Source of the DNA: Bradyrhizobiaceae bacterium Ga0074131
GTDB lineage: Bacteria > Pseudomonadota > Alphaproteobacteria > Rhizobiales > Xanthobacteraceae
Reading direction: 5' to 3'
NCBI GenBank assembly: GCA_001464035.1
Contig: LNEC01000011.1
Coordinates: 62,001 to 126,000, forward strand
DNA length: 64,000 nt
Under the pieces are notes generated by a model. The model did no database searches. It was given only the letters and a program-made list of their open reading frames with translations, and was not told the origin of the DNA. Below are positions 46,513-56,120 of this stretch, piece after piece. Position 1 is the first letter of the stretch. Every line of letters begins with the position of its first letter. The translations under genes were made by a program, and so were the position numbers.

Positions 46513-47832
46513 CTAGTTTTTTTCGATCCGTATCACCTGCGGCCGGCCGCTGATCACCTTGTCGCGCTGTACCGCCTGCAGCGCGCGATAGACCGCGTCC
46601 TCGCTGGTGGCATAGGTAATCAGGATAACCGGCACCGGCGAAGCCTTCTTCGTCTCGCCGTTCGCGTCAACACCATCGGGATGTCGCTGAACGATCGACT
46701 CCAGCGAAATCTTCTGCTCGGCAAGGCGGGTGGCGATGGTGGCGGCGGTGCCGGCGAGATCCCGCGCCATCAGCCGGATATAGTAGCCGCCTTCATGGCG
46801 CTCCATCGGCGCCTTGACGATCGCGCGCAATTTCTTGACCGGACGCCCGAACGGATTGGCGCGGATGCCGCGCGCGACATCGGCGATGTCGGCAACCACG
46901 GCCGACGCGGTCGCAGCCCCTCCGGCGCCCGGGCCGACCAGCGTGATCGGCGGAATGCCCTCGCCGTCAATGGTCACCGCGTTGGTGACGCCCATCACCT
47001 GAGCGATCGAGGACGATTTCGGCACCATGGTCGGATGCACGCGCTGCTCGATGCCCTTGGCGGTTCGCACCGCTACCCCGAGCAGTTTGACCCGGTAGCC
47101 CAATTCCTCTGCGGCGCGCAGATCTTCCGGCGCGATCGACGAGATGCCTTCGACATAGACCGCGCTCTGCGCCACCTTGGTGCCGAAGGCGAGGCTGGCC
47201 AGAATGGCGAGCTTCTGCGCGGTGTCGTGGCCGTCGACGTCGAACGACGGATTGGCCTCGGCGTAACCGAGACGCTGCGCGTCCTTCAGGCATTCGGCGA
47301 ACGACAGGCCCTCCTGTTCCATCCTGGTGAGGATGTAATTGCAGGTGCCGTTGAGAATGCCGTAGACCCGGTTGATGCCAGTGCCGGCCAAACCTTCGCG
47401 CAGGGTTTTTATCACCGGAATGGCGGCGCCGACCGCCGCCTCAAAATTCAGTGCGCCGCCATGTTTTTCGGCCGCCTTCGCCAGCCGCAATCCGTGCCTT
47501 GCGATCAGTGCCTTGTTGGCGGTGACCACCGACTTGCCGGATTTCAGCGCCGCCTCGATCGCCGCCAGCGCGGGATCGCCCGACCCGCCCATCAACTCGA
47601 CGAAGCAATCGATGCCGGGATCGTTGGCCAACGCCAGCGGGCTCCTGGCCCATTCGATGCCGCGCAGGTCGAGGCTGCGCTTCTTCACCTTCGAGCGGGC
47701 GGTAACCGCGACCACGCGCACGCCGCGCCCGCAGCGCGCCGACAAAGCGCGGCCTTGCTGCTCGATAAGGCGGACGACGTCGGCGCCAACAGTGCCGAGC
47801 CCCGCAATACCCACTTTCAAGGGTGCGACCAT
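46513..47832 (-). CDS. hom: homoserine dehydrogenase
   Basis: This 439-residue enzyme has NAD(P)-binding GIAGLGTVG, the catalytic part GILNGTCNYILTRM...GYAEANPSFDVDGHD with the conserved Lys/Asp, and a C-terminal ACT domain (about 350-435) for threonine control. It reduces aspartate semialdehyde to homoserine on the Thr/Met route. It starts at 47832 and lies between the aminotransferase and glpX genes on one strand. Length and order are normal. Confidence 0.95.
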   Translation of the reverse strand: MVAPLKVGIAGLGTVGADVVRLIEQQGRALSARCGRGVRVVAVTARSKVKKRSLDLRGIEWARSPLALANDPGIDCFVELMGGSGDPALAAIEAALKSGKSVVTANKALIARHGLRLAKAAEKHGGALNFEAAVGAAIPVIKTLREGLAGTGINRVYGILNGTCNYILTRMEQEGLSFAECLKDAQRLGYAEANPSFDVDGHDTAQKLAILASLAFGTKVAQSAVYVEGISSIAPEDLRAAEELGYRVKLLGVAVRTAKGIEQRVHPTMVPKSSSIAQVMGVTNAVTIDGEGIPPITLVGPGAGGAATASAVVADIADVARGIRANPFGRPVKKLRAIVKAPMERHEGGYYIRLMARDLAGTAATIATRLAEQKISLESIVQRHPDGVDANGETKKASPVPVILITYATSEDAVYRALQAVQRDKVISGRPQVIRIEKN

Positions 47833-47868
47833 GACCAGGGGAACCTGAAAGAGAAACTCAAACTAGGC

Positions 47869-47910
47869 ATGACGTGATCCGAAAACCGGAAGTCCGCTTT
47901 TCGGGGTCAT
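47869..47910. repeat. dispersed palindromic repeat between aminotransferase and hom
   Basis: ATGAC...CCGAAAA, a 12-nt spacer, and TTTTCGG...GTCAT form a clear inverted repeat across 42 nt in the gap between the two genes. From memory, very similar units with CCGAAAA/TTTTCGG arms are abundant in Bradyrhizobiaceae. It may form a hairpin in the transcript and separate the two genes. Confidence 0.55.
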
Positions 47911-47912
47911 AC

Positions 47913-49187
47913 TTATCGCCGGTTGGCGAGAGGAACCACGTTGTGCAACGTTTCGAGCCCGCTTTCAAGGAAGCGGCGCACGCCGCGAGCGGCCTGGCGG
48001 ATCCGTTGCTCGTTTTCCACCATCGCGATGCGGACATAGCCCTCGCCGTGCTCGCCGAAGGCCACCCCAGGCGACACCACCACGCCTGATTTCTCGACCA
48101 TCAGGGTCGCGAATTGCATGCTACCGACGTCGCGGAACGCCTTGGGCAGCGGCGCCCAGGCGAACATCGAGGCTTCCGGCGCGGGAATCTCCCAGCCGGC
48201 GCGGCCGAAGGAATCCACCAGCGCGTCGCGGCGCTTGCGGTAGGTGTCGCGCATCTCGCGAATGCAGTCGTCCGGGCCGTTCAGCGCGGCGGTCGCTGCG
48301 ACCTGGATCGGCGTGAATGCACCATAATCAAGGTAGGATTTGACCCGCGCCAGCGCGGCGATGATGCGGTCGTTGCCGACGGCAAAGCCCATGCGCCAGC
48401 CGGCCATCGAGAACGTCTTCGACATCGAGGTGAATTCGACGGTGACGTCGATCGCGCCGGGAACCTGGAGCACCGAGGGTGGGGGATTGTTTTCGTCGAA
48501 GAAAACCTCGGCATAAGCGAGATCCGAGAGGATAAAGATCTCGTGCTTCTTCGCGAAAGCCACCAGATCCTTGTAGAAATCGAGACTCGCAACATAGGCG
48601 GTCGGGTTGGAGGGATAGCAGACCACCAACGCCAGCGGCTTCGGAATCGAGTGGATGATGGCGCGCTCCACCGCTTCGAAGAATTGCGGCGTCGGTTCGG
48701 AAGGAACCGAACGGATGACGCCGCCGGCCATCAAGAATCCGAACGCATGGATCGGGTAGCTCGGATTGGGACACAGGACGACGTCGCCCGGTGCCGTGAT
48801 CGCCTGCGCCACATTCGCAAAACCCTCCTTCGAGCCCAGCGTGGCAACGATCTGGGTCTCCGGATTGAGCTTCACCCCAAAGCGCCGGCCGTAATAGGCC
48901 GCTTGCGCCTTGCGCAAGCCGGTGATTCCGCGCGAGGCCGAATAACGGTCCGTCCGCGGCTTGCCCAGGGTTTCCTTGAGTTTTTCGATGACATGGGGCG
49001 GCGTGGGCAGGTCGGGATTGCCCATGCCCAGATCGATGATATCGGCCCCGGCATTCCGTGCCGCCGCCTTGGCCCGATTGACCTGTTCGAACACGTAAGG
49101 CGGCAGACGGCGGATGCGGTAGAATTCTTCCATCGGTCTCATAGCTCCGGAACCGGTCGCGGCAGGGATCGCCATGGCTTCCAGCAC
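47913..49187 (-). CDS. class I aminotransferase, LL-DAP/AlaC type
   Basis: This protein of up to 424 residues is a fold-type I PLP enzyme with IIDLGMGNPDLPTPPHV, DRYSASRGITGLR, CYPSNPTAYVA, SDLAYAEVFFDE, and the PLP lysine in TSMSKTFSMAGWRMGF. This group is called LL-diaminopimelate aminotransferase or alanine (glutamate-pyruvate) aminotransferase in databases; the true substrate cannot be fixed by eye. The start is uncertain: GTG at 49187, ATG at 49175 and ATG at 49133. It precedes hom in the same direction. Confidence 0.9.
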   Translation of the reverse strand: MLEAMAIPAATGSGAMRPMEEFYRIRRLPPYVFEQVNRAKAAARNAGADIIDLGMGNPDLPTPPHVIEKLKETLGKPRTDRYSASRGITGLRKAQAAYYGRRFGVKLNPETQIVATLGSKEGFANVAQAITAPGDVVLCPNPSYPIHAFGFLMAGGVIRSVPSEPTPQFFEAVERAIIHSIPKPLALVVCYPSNPTAYVASLDFYKDLVAFAKKHEIFILSDLAYAEVFFDENNPPPSVLQVPGAIDVTVEFTSMSKTFSMAGWRMGFAVGNDRIIAALARVKSYLDYGAFTPIQVAATAALNGPDDCIREMRDTYRKRRDALVDSFGRAGWEIPAPEASMFAWAPLPKAFRDVGSMQFATLMVEKSGVVVSPGVAFGEHGEGYVRIAMVENEQRIRQAARGVRRFLESGLETLHNVVPLANRR

Positions 49188-49315
49188 AGCGAACTCGATT
49201 CCGCGCAGAAAGCCTGCTCGATCAGTGATTTAGAGCGAATTTTGCGCCAAACCGCTAAATCGGGATTGTTTTATCACGCAGACCCGGCCGCGCCAGCCGT
49301 AATAGCGCGCAGGGG

Positions 49316-49606
49316 TCACTTTGCGGCGGAGTTTTTGGCGGCGGCGGAAGCCTGCCGGTCCCGGGCGGCAGCCAATTCGCGCAGGGCCTGCGCCTGCTCC
49401 GCCGGCGCCATCGCGGCAGCTTCGCGATCGGGCGGAAGGTCATGAACCGGAAGGTAGGCGCCGGCCTCCTTCGGCCGCGCCGGGGCATCGGCCGGCGTAC
49501 CGACCAACGGCAGATCCGCGATCGATGTCGCGCAGCCGCCGAGCGTCAGCGCCGACAGCAAGAGTGCCGCCGCCGGGATTGCCCTGATGTGCCGATCGAT
49601 CGCCAT
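49316..49606 (-). CDS. small lipoprotein
   Basis: This 96-residue protein has a lipoprotein signal with lipobox LGGC after a hydrophobic run (AAALLLSALTLGGC). The rest is polar, Ala/Pro/Glu-rich and probably extended. It carries the segment ADLPLVGTPADAPARPKEAGAYLPVHDLPPDRE, seen in small rhizobial lipoproteins of unknown role (the residues are cited in part only to mark the region about 30-62). The start at 49606 follows the family pattern. It precedes the aminotransferase gene on the same strand. Confidence 0.75.
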   Translation of the reverse strand: MAIDRHIRAIPAAALLLSALTLGGCATSIADLPLVGTPADAPARPKEAGAYLPVHDLPPDREAAAMAPAEQAQALRELAAARDRQASAAAKNSAAK

Positions 49607-49882
49607 CCGCTGAAAAATCCTCACATCGCCTGACGCTGGTATGACCCTTGCAAAATACGGAAATACAAACGTCCAATTCTTCTGATCCGGTTCAATCGTT
49701 CAACCATTATCGTCCGGCCCGCGTAAAGCCGAAACAGCAAAGCCGAGCGTTGGGGCCTGATTATGTCGGAACCAAGAAACTTTATCGCAGTGCAGCAGGT
49801 GCGATGCGAAAGATCGATCCTGAAGCATTCCGCGCCGATTCAAGGCGGTGACGAACTGGGAATGAACCTATAGTGTCCGATC

Positions 49883-51688
49883 ATGAGTGAAGTCACCACC
49901 GAAACCCAGGTCGCGAAAAAATTCGATCCCGAAGCCTTCGCGATGAACCTGGCGAAGGCGATGGAGAGCAGCGGCCAGGCGCTTGCGGCCTATCTGAAGC
50001 CGCGCGAGCACGGCGAAGCCCGGGACAAGCCGCCTAACGAACTCGGCGAGGTGGTGAAGACTTTCACGGCGGTGGCGGAATACTGGCTTTCGGACAGCCA
50101 GCGAGCGGCCGAGTTGCAGGCCAAGATCGCCAAGGCCTATGTCGATCTATGGGGCTCATCGGCGCGTCGGCTTGCCGGCGAAGCCGCACGGCCGGCGATC
50201 GAGCCCTCGCCCCGCGACAAGCGGTTCAAGGACCCGGAGTGGAAATCGAACCAGTTCTTCGACTTCGTGATGCAGCTTTATCTGCTCACCACGCAGTGGG
50301 CGCAGGACCTGGTACGCGACGCCGAAGGGCTCGACGAACACACGCGCAAGAAGGCGGAATTCTACGTGCTGCAGATCAGCAATGCGCTGGCGCCGTCGAA
50401 TTTCGTCCTTACCAATCCGGAAGTGCTGCGTGAGACGCTGGCCTCCAGCGGCGACAACCTGGTTCGCGGCATGAAGATGCTGGCGGAGGATGTCGAGGCC
50501 GGGCACGGGACGCTGCGGATCCGTCAGTCGGACCCCGCCAATCTCGTGGTCGGCGTCAACATGGCGACGACGCCGGGCAAGGTGATCTTCCAGAACGAAT
50601 TGATGCAGCTGATCCAGTACACACCATCGACGGAAACCGTGCTGCGCACGCCGCTTCTGATCGTGCCGCCCTGGATCAACAAGTTCTACATACTCGATCT
50701 CAAGCCGGAAAAATCCTACATCAAGTGGTGCGTCGATCAGGGCGTCACCGTGTTCGTGATCTCCTGGGTCAACCCGGACAAGAGCCTCGGCAAGAAGACT
50801 TTCGAAGATTACATGAAGCAGGGCCCGCTCGCCGCGATGGACGTCATCGAACAGGTGACCGGCGAGATGAAGGTTCACACCGCTGGCTATTGCGTCGGCG
50901 GCACCCTGCTCGCCTCAACGCTGGCGTGGCTTGCGGAAAAGCGCCGTCAGCGCGTGACATCCGCCACCTTCTTCGCCGCCCAGGTCGACTTTACCCACGC
51001 CGGCGACCTGCTGGTGTTCGTCGATGAAGACCAGATCTCGGCGCTGGAACGCGACATGCAGGCGTCCGGCGTGCTCGAAGGCGGCAAGATGGCGATGGCC
51101 TTCAACATGCTGCGCTCCAACGACCTGATCTGGTCCTACGTGGTCAGCAACTACCTGAAGGGACAACCTCCCTCCTCGTTCGATCTACTGCACTGGAATT
51201 CGGATGCGACGCGGATGCCGGCGGCGAACCATTCCTACTATTTGCGCAACTGCTATCTGGAGAACCGGCTGTCCACCGGCAGCATGGTGCTGGACAATAC
51301 GCTGCTCGACCTGTCGAAGGTGAAGGTGCCGGTCTACAATCTGGCCACCCGCGAGGATCACATCGCGCCGGCGGATTCGGTGCTGTACGGCTCGCAGTTC
51401 TTCGGCGGCCCGGTGAAATACGTGCTGTCGGGGTCCGGCCATATCGCCGGCGTGGTCAACCCGCCGGCATCGGGAAAATACCAGTACTGGACCAACGATA
51501 ACATCAAGGACACCACGCTGGCGGACTGGCTCAAGGGCGCGCAGGAGCACAAGGGCTCGTGGTGGCCGGACTGGCGCGAATGGCTTGAAGGCATCGACGC
51601 CGAGAGGGTGCCGGCACGGCCGGTCGGCACCGAGGCGATGCCGCCGATCGAAGACGCGCCCGGCAGTTACGTCCGGGTTCGCGCGTAG
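49883..51688 (+). CDS. phaC: class I poly(3-hydroxyalkanoate) synthase
   Basis: This 601-residue enzyme polymerises 3-hydroxyacyl-CoA into PHA storage granules. The nucleophile is Cys337 in the lipase-box-like GYCVGG. Asp492 ([10 protein letters not shown]) and His520 (GSGHIAG) complete the triad. [11 protein letters not shown] and WNSDATRMP are class I hallmarks. The N-terminal 90 residues vary in the family. It is divergent from the lipoprotein/aminotransferase block, an arrangement I recall in Bradyrhizobium, and a MAPEG gene follows. No phaA, phaB or phaR is adjacent. Confidence 0.96.
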   Translation: MSEVTTETQVAKKFDPEAFAMNLAKAMESSGQALAAYLKPREHGEARDKPPNELGEVVKTFTAVAEYWLSDSQRAAELQAKIAKAYVDLWGSSARRLAGEAARPAIEPSPRDKRFKDPEWKSNQFFDFVMQLYLLTTQWAQDLVRDAEGLDEHTRKKAEFYVLQISNALAPSNFVLTNPEVLRETLASSGDNLVRGMKMLAEDVEAGHGTLRIRQSDPANLVVGVNMATTPGKVIFQNELMQLIQYTPSTETVLRTPLLIVPPWINKFYILDLKPEKSYIKWCVDQGVTVFVISWVNPDKSLGKKTFEDYMKQGPLAAMDVIEQVTGEMKVHTAGYCVGGTLLASTLAWLAEKRRQRVTSATFFAAQVDFTHAGDLLVFVDEDQISALERDMQASGVLEGGKMAMAFNMLRSNDLIWSYVVSNYLKGQPPSSFDLLHWNSDATRMPAANHSYYLRNCYLENRLSTGSMVLDNTLLDLSKVKVPVYNLATREDHIAPADSVLYGSQFFGGPVKYVLSGSGHIAGVVNPPASGKYQYWTNDNIKDTTLADWLKGAQEHKGSWWPDWREWLEGIDAERVPARPVGTEAMPPIEDAPGSYVRVRA

Positions 51689-51760
51689 CGCTACCGTCCG
51701 CAATCAGGCTATAACCATCAGGCCCACCGGGCCGGATTCGAAATTGAGTGAGGGGAACCT

Positions 51761-52159
51761 ATGACGCGCGAACTGTTCTGGCTGACGCTGACGGTGATTC
51801 TGACGGGACTGATGTGGATCCCCTACGTGCTGAACCGCTGTCAGATTCGTGGCCTCGCCGGTGCGATGGCCAATCCGTCGCGCAACGACAAGCCGCATGC
51901 GGAATGGGCCAATCGCCTGATGTTCGCACATGACAATGCGGTCGAGAATCTCATCATCTTCGCGCCGCTGGTGCTGATCCTCGCCCAGATCGATTATTCG
52001 ACCAAATGGACCGTTCTGGCCTGCGCGGTGTATTTCTGGTCCCGCGTCGCGCATCTGATCGTCTACACGCTCGGCCTGCCGGTGTTCCGCACGCTCGCTT
52101 TCACCGTCGGCTTCTTTGCCCAAGCCGCGCTGGCGCTGGCGATCTTCAAGATCGTTTGA
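51761..52159 (+). CDS. MAPEG family membrane protein
   Basis: This 132-residue protein has four transmembrane helices in the MAPEG layout, with the core signature HDNAVENLIIFAPLVL (E-N motif in the second helix). The first helix is TLTVILTGLMWIPYVLN. The family includes glutathione-linked and eicosanoid enzymes; bacterial members are largely uncharacterised. It follows phaC by 72 nt and may be co-transcribed. A dispersed repeat lies just beyond its stop. Confidence 0.88.
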   Translation: MTRELFWLTLTVILTGLMWIPYVLNRCQIRGLAGAMANPSRNDKPHAEWANRLMFAHDNAVENLIIFAPLVLILAQIDYSTKWTVLACAVYFWSRVAHLIVYTLGLPVFRTLAFTVGFFAQAALALAIFKIV

Positions 52160-52210
52160 TTTCGTGTAACCGACGCGGCGCAGCGCCCGCCGCCGGCCTT
52201 GCAGAAAACG

Positions 52211-52228
52211 CGAAAACAACCCCATGCA
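52211..52228 (+). repeat. dispersed 18-bp element, copy 2
   Basis: The same core CGAAAACAACCCCATGCA as at 23320 and 61777. It sits in the gap between convergent genes (MAPEG and methyltransferase), followed by AAGTAAAA. Just to its right (about 52240-52280) is a GC-rich stretch that resembles the palindrome at 44091. Confidence 0.75.
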
Positions 52229-52283
52229 AAGTAAAATGCCTCGACCTCGCAGCAGCCGCGCTGCGCTGCGTCGGGGCACGGAC

Positions 52284-52874
52284 TCACAGGCTTTTCCGGG
52301 CCACGACGAACAGCATCTCGGCCCATTCGTCGTCGAAACCTCTGACTTCGCCCCTCTCGATTGCCAGTGAACTCCAGCCGCCGGCGCTGGCATAGGTGTC
52401 GCGCAGCCATTCCGGCGACGGATAATTGTAGTAGCGGTTGAGCATATCCCGGCCGTCCTGCTCGCCGGCCTTGAAGCTGCCGTAGAAATGGCCGCCGGGC
52501 CTCAGCGCCCGCCGGATCAGCGCCAGCACCTGCGCCAACTCCGCTCTCGGGACGTGCAGCAGGCAGGCGTTGGCCCAGACGGCGTCATAGGCTTCGACCT
52601 CGTCGAGATCATGAAACAGCAGCGTCTCGACCGGCCGGCCGAGCCGGCGGGATGCCTCCGCGGCCAATTCTGGCGAGCCGTCGGTGGGGCGAACATCGAA
52701 TCCCGCCGCCCGCATTTGCGCGGAATCGGCGCCGGCGCCGCATCCGAGTTCGAGAATGCTTGCTCCCGGAGACAGCAGGGCGAGGAAGCGGGTCAGCCGC
52801 GCGTGTTTCGCGATCTCGCGCGCGGCATAGGCCCGCGCGTTGCTGCGGTAGAACTCAAGGGTGTCTTCGTCCAC
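52284..52874 (-). CDS. class I SAM-dependent methyltransferase
   Basis: This 196-residue protein has SAM motif I LELGCGAGADS (about 41-51), motif post-I PTDGSPE and acidic residues, and motif IV VWANACLLHVP. A later segment (GGHFYGSFKAGEQDGRDMLNRYY) is typical of a Tam/UbiE-like subset. The methyl acceptor is not predictable. It ends on a gap with convergent MAPEG and starts 15 nt after the argC stop on the same strand, so it may belong to the argC operon. Confidence 0.88.
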   Translation of the reverse strand: MDEDTLEFYRSNARAYAAREIAKHARLTRFLALLSPGASILELGCGAGADSAQMRAAGFDVRPTDGSPELAAEASRRLGRPVETLLFHDLDEVEAYDAVWANACLLHVPRAELAQVLALIRRALRPGGHFYGSFKAGEQDGRDMLNRYYNYPSPEWLRDTYASAGGWSSLAIERGEVRGFDDEWAEMLFVVARKSL

Positions 52875-52889
52875 GGCGGCTCCTAGGCT

Positions 52890-53939
52890 TTACGGAAACA
52901 GCGCGATCTGCTCCAGCCCGGCGGCTTCCGGAAGCCCGAACATCAGATTCATGTTCTGGATCGCCTGCCCCGCCGAGCCCTTCACCAGATTGTCGAGCAC
53001 AGAAATGACGATGGCGCGGTTCTTGATGCGGTCGGCGAATACGCCGATCTGTACGTAATTCGAACCGCGCACGTTCTGGGTCTGCGGCAGCACGCCCTTT
53101 TTCGCGACATGCACGAACGGTTCGTCCTTGTAAGCGGCCGTCAGCGCCGCCCGCAGATCGTCCGGGCTGGCGCCGTCGAGCTTGACATAGGAGGTGCAGA
53201 GTTCACCCCGGCTCATCGGTATCAGATGCGGCGTGAAATTGACCGTCACCGCAGAGCCCGCGGCGACGCCGATCTCCTGCTCGATCTCCGGCGCGTGCCG
53301 ATGCGTCCCGATCGAATAGGGCGACAACCCCTCGCCGGCTTCGCTGAACAGCGTGTTCTGCTTGAGGCCGCGGCCGGCGCCGGTGACGCCCGATTTGGCG
53401 TCGATGACAATGTCGTCGACGTCGATCAGCCGTGCTTTCGCCAGCGGCACCAGCGCCAGCAGCGCAGCGGTCGGATAGCAGCCGGGACAGGCGACCAGCC
53501 GCGCCGCCGAAATCTTCTCGCGGTAGAATTCGGTGAGGCCGTAGACCGCCTCGCCCTGCAGCTTCGGCGCGCGGTGCTCATGGCCGTACCATTGGGCATA
53601 GGTGTTCATGTCGCGCAGCCGGAAATCCGCCGACATGTCGAGGATCTTGATGGCGGGATTGGCTGCCAGTACCGCCGCGATGATCTCCTGCGTAGTGCCG
53701 TGCGGGAGCCCGCACAACACCGCGTCGAGCCCGGTCCAGTCGACCTTTTCCCATGCCACCAGTTTCGGCAGGTCCAGCATGAAGAAATGCGGAAACACCT
53801 CGTCCATTGCCTTGCCGGCATGGGTATTGGCTGTGAGCGCCGTGATTTCGACATTGGGATGCCGCGCCAGCAGGCGCACCGCGTCGGCGCCGGTGTAGCC
53901 GGACGCGCCCAGAATGCCGATCCTCTTCCTCGTGCTCAT
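52890..53939 (-). CDS. argC: N-acetyl-gamma-glutamyl-phosphate reductase
   Basis: This 349-residue enzyme reduces N-acetylglutamyl phosphate to the semialdehyde in arginine synthesis. It has the NADP-binding GILGASGYTGADAVRLL, the catalytic Cys154 in CPGCYPTAALL, and SGVTGAGR plus HRHAPEIEQE later. Length and motifs are those of the type 1 enzyme. Its ATG shares one base with the stop of the PaiB-like gene upstream (TAATG), so translation is coupled. GGAG lies 7 nt upstream. Confidence 0.95.
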   Translation of the reverse strand: MSTRKRIGILGASGYTGADAVRLLARHPNVEITALTANTHAGKAMDEVFPHFFMLDLPKLVAWEKVDWTGLDAVLCGLPHGTTQEIIAAVLAANPAIKILDMSADFRLRDMNTYAQWYGHEHRAPKLQGEAVYGLTEFYREKISAARLVACPGCYPTAALLALVPLAKARLIDVDDIVIDAKSGVTGAGRGLKQNTLFSEAGEGLSPYSIGTHRHAPEIEQEIGVAAGSAVTVNFTPHLIPMSRGELCTSYVKLDGASPDDLRAALTAAYKDEPFVHVAKKGVLPQTQNVRGSNYVQIGVFADRIKNRAIVISVLDNLVKGSAGQAIQNMNLMFGLPEAAGLEQIALFP

Positions 53940-54622
53940 TACATTGCTCCTTCTGACGTGGTCTTAGCATTCGATTGTGTCGCCTGACCCGCGAACAAGT
54001 GCGGGCGCAAGCCGCGCATTTCGCTCGCCAGAACCTGGCCGGCGGCCTCCTTCTGCCTCGCCAGCGCGGTCGCGATGGCGACGTGATCGACATCGGATTT
54101 GTGCTGGTTGAGCTTCAAGCTGCCCTCGACGGCTTCGACCGTCATGACCAGACCCACGATGGCCTTCTTCATCGCGTCCAGCCGGCCCGCCGTCATCTTC
54201 GACGACAGCCATGGCGGTTTCGGCGCCAGCCAGCTCTCGAACTTCGCGCTCAGCGCGTCGAGATGCCGGCCCAGTTCGTTGTCGGACTGTTTTCGCACGG
54301 GGCCTGTGAGGTGTACGGCCTGATACAGCCAGGTCGGCACCTGGTCCGGCGAGGCATACCAGTCCGGGGAAACATAGGCGTCGGCGCCGTTGACGGCCAA
54401 CAGCCAGGACGACGTGCCGTCGGCAAGGCTCGCCAGCGCATTGTGGCGCGCGACATGATACGCCGCCAGCGGCGTGCCATCGTCGGCATAGTCCAGGTAG
54501 AAAGGCAACGATGACGCGATCGGCTTGTTGCCGTCCCACGCGCAGACCGTGCCGAATCCGCGTGCCTCCGCAAAGGCGAGGCTTGCGGCGCGATCGGTCT
54601 TGAACATCGGGGGCGTATACAT
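53939..54622 (-). CDS. FMN-binding negative transcriptional regulator, PaiB-like
   Basis: This 227-residue protein starts MYTPPMFKTD and follows the PaiB family pattern: GTVCAWDGNKPIASSLPFYLD, YHVARHNALASLADGT, YVSPDWYASPDQVPTW and KMTAGRLDAMKKAIVGLVM. PaiB is a split-barrel FMN-binding fold linked to regulation of sporulation and protease genes in Bacillus; in proteobacteria it is more likely a flavin or haem-linked enzyme. GGAG precedes the ATG. Its stop overlaps the argC start, an odd partner for arginine synthesis. Confidence 0.9.
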   Translation of the reverse strand: MYTPPMFKTDRAASLAFAEARGFGTVCAWDGNKPIASSLPFYLDYADDGTPLAAYHVARHNALASLADGTSSWLLAVNGADAYVSPDWYASPDQVPTWLYQAVHLTGPVRKQSDNELGRHLDALSAKFESWLAPKPPWLSSKMTAGRLDAMKKAIVGLVMTVEAVEGSLKLNQHKSDVDHVAIATALARQKEAAGQVLASEMRGLRPHLFAGQATQSNAKTTSEGAM

Positions 54623-54838
54623 TTTCGAACTCCGGCTTGATGGTGGAGCTGCCGGGGTCAGATCACGCTGCAGGAAGGGAAATGCCGCGGATCGAATCCG
54701 GCGGCAGGGACGACAATCTCAGACGCAGACGTCCGCCCATACCGCTGAGATGCGGCGGCGGCGAACGATTGACATGGTCACGGCGTGGATCATGGGCGCG
54801 GGCTATAAGGCCCGGCGCCGTTTCCGTCAAGATGTACA

Positions 54839-54942
54839 CGTCATTCCAGGGATGGTCCGAAGGACCAGACCCCAGGTGCGCAATTGCGCACCTGGGCATC
54901 TCGAGATTCGGGCTCGATGCTGCGCATGGGCCCGGAATGACG
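54839..54942. repeat. dispersed palindromic unit in the 54.62-54.95 kb spacer
   Basis: The unit starts CGTCATTCCAGGGATGG and ends GGCCCGGAATGACG, so its arms are inverted. Inside lie GGTCC-GAA-GGACC (54854-54866), a perfect 26-bp palindrome centred at 54883/54884 (CCCAGGTGCGCAA and its complement), and ATCTCGAGAT (54898-54907). The whole 324-bp gap between the PaiB-like and MBL genes holds no gene. From memory this is a common Bradyrhizobium repeat. Confidence 0.65.
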
Positions 54943-54946
54943 AATG

Positions 54947-55936
54947 TCAGATCACCGGGCTCCACGGCGCCGGCACCAGCCGGTAGCCGTTGCCATCCTT
55001 CTCGACAAAGCCATTGGCCGGGAACGGATAGTGGAAGCCCTGGACTCGCATCCTGTCGGCCACCAGCATGTCGTAGACCTTGCGGCGGGTGGCTTCCGCC
55101 ATCGCCGGATCCTGGTCGAACATCAGGTGCCAGCCCGGATTGGCGACGAACACCGCGGGGTGATTGGTTACGTCGGACTGGATGAACACCTTGTCGGAAC
55201 CGGACGACAGAATGAACGAGCTGTGGCCCGGCGTGTGGCCGAGGGAAGCCACCGCCTGCAGTCCCGGCGCGACATCCTTGCCCGCTTCATAGGGCGTCAC
55301 CTTCTTCTTGAGGCCCGCGTCGAAAACGCGGCGGGCGTTCGCGAACACGCCCTTCATGCGGTCCGTGGCCTGACGGCTCATCTCGCCATCGTCCATGAAG
55401 TATTTCCATTCCGCCGCCGGCACCAGCACCTCGGCGTGGGGGAATGCCAGCACGTTGTCCGCGGTCAGCAAGCCGTTGATATGGTCGCCATGGAAGTGTG
55501 AGATCACCACCATGTCGACGGCTTTCGGGTCGATTCCCGCGGCCGCCATGTTGCTGGCGAATTGGCCGACATTGCCCTTGCTCGACGCGAACGCACCGGG
55601 CCCATTACCGGTATCGACCACCACCAGCTTGCCGCCGGTGTTGATCACCAGCGGCGCGAAGTGGATGCTCACCTTGTCTTTCGGCAGAAACGCCTTTTCC
55701 AGCGCGGCGTTGACTTCATCCTTCTTGGCGTTGAGCACGAAGGTTTCGGGCAGCGCAAACGTGTTCACGCCGTCGGAGATGGCGGTAACCTGCGCGTCGC
55801 CAACCCTGTAGCGGTAATAGCTCGGCGCCTGCTTGTCGGCGAGCGGGGCCCCCGCCCTGACGGGCGCGGCCGGCAGCATGGGTGAGACCGCGATTGCCGC
55901 GGCTCCGGCGAGTGCGTGACGTCGTGTTAATTCCAT
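54947..55936 (-). CDS. metallo-beta-lactamase fold hydrolase, Tat-like signal
   Basis: This 329-residue protein has an N-terminal twin-arginine-like start (MELTRRHALAGAAAIAVSPML) and an MBL domain. The metal motif is SHFHGDHINGL, with later His in SLGHTPGHSSF and Asp in IQSDVTNH. It is probably a periplasmic dinuclear zinc hydrolase of unknown substrate. AAGGAC lies 7 nt before the ATG at 55936, setting the start in a longer frame to 56023. It is not close to any known partner gene. Confidence 0.87.
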   Translation of the reverse strand: MELTRRHALAGAAAIAVSPMLPAAPVRAGAPLADKQAPSYYRYRVGDAQVTAISDGVNTFALPETFVLNAKKDEVNAALEKAFLPKDKVSIHFAPLVINTGGKLVVVDTGNGPGAFASSKGNVGQFASNMAAAGIDPKAVDMVVISHFHGDHINGLLTADNVLAFPHAEVLVPAAEWKYFMDDGEMSRQATDRMKGVFANARRVFDAGLKKKVTPYEAGKDVAPGLQAVASLGHTPGHSSFILSSGSDKVFIQSDVTNHPAVFVANPGWHLMFDQDPAMAEATRRKVYDMLVADRMRVQGFHYPFPANGFVEKDGNGYRLVPAPWSPVI

Positions 55937-56120
55937 GTGATGTCCTTCTTGTGAGAAAACCCGATGAAGTGCGGCATGCCCGCGCCTTGGCATGGTGTCC
56001 GGCCGGCCTGACCAGTCCTTCAATCGCGACGAGATGGTTCCGGCGCGGCGCCGGTGCGACGCACGTATTCAAGAGCCAACCCCCTCACACGCGGCTTATT
56101 CCGGCCGGGTGGAATGGGCC

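Noticed and set aside
49648..49851. A 67-residue plus-strand frame with a TTG start before phaC
   Set aside because: No ribosome binding site, weak third-position GC bias and no known family. It is more likely the phaC leader, though a small gene cannot be excluded.
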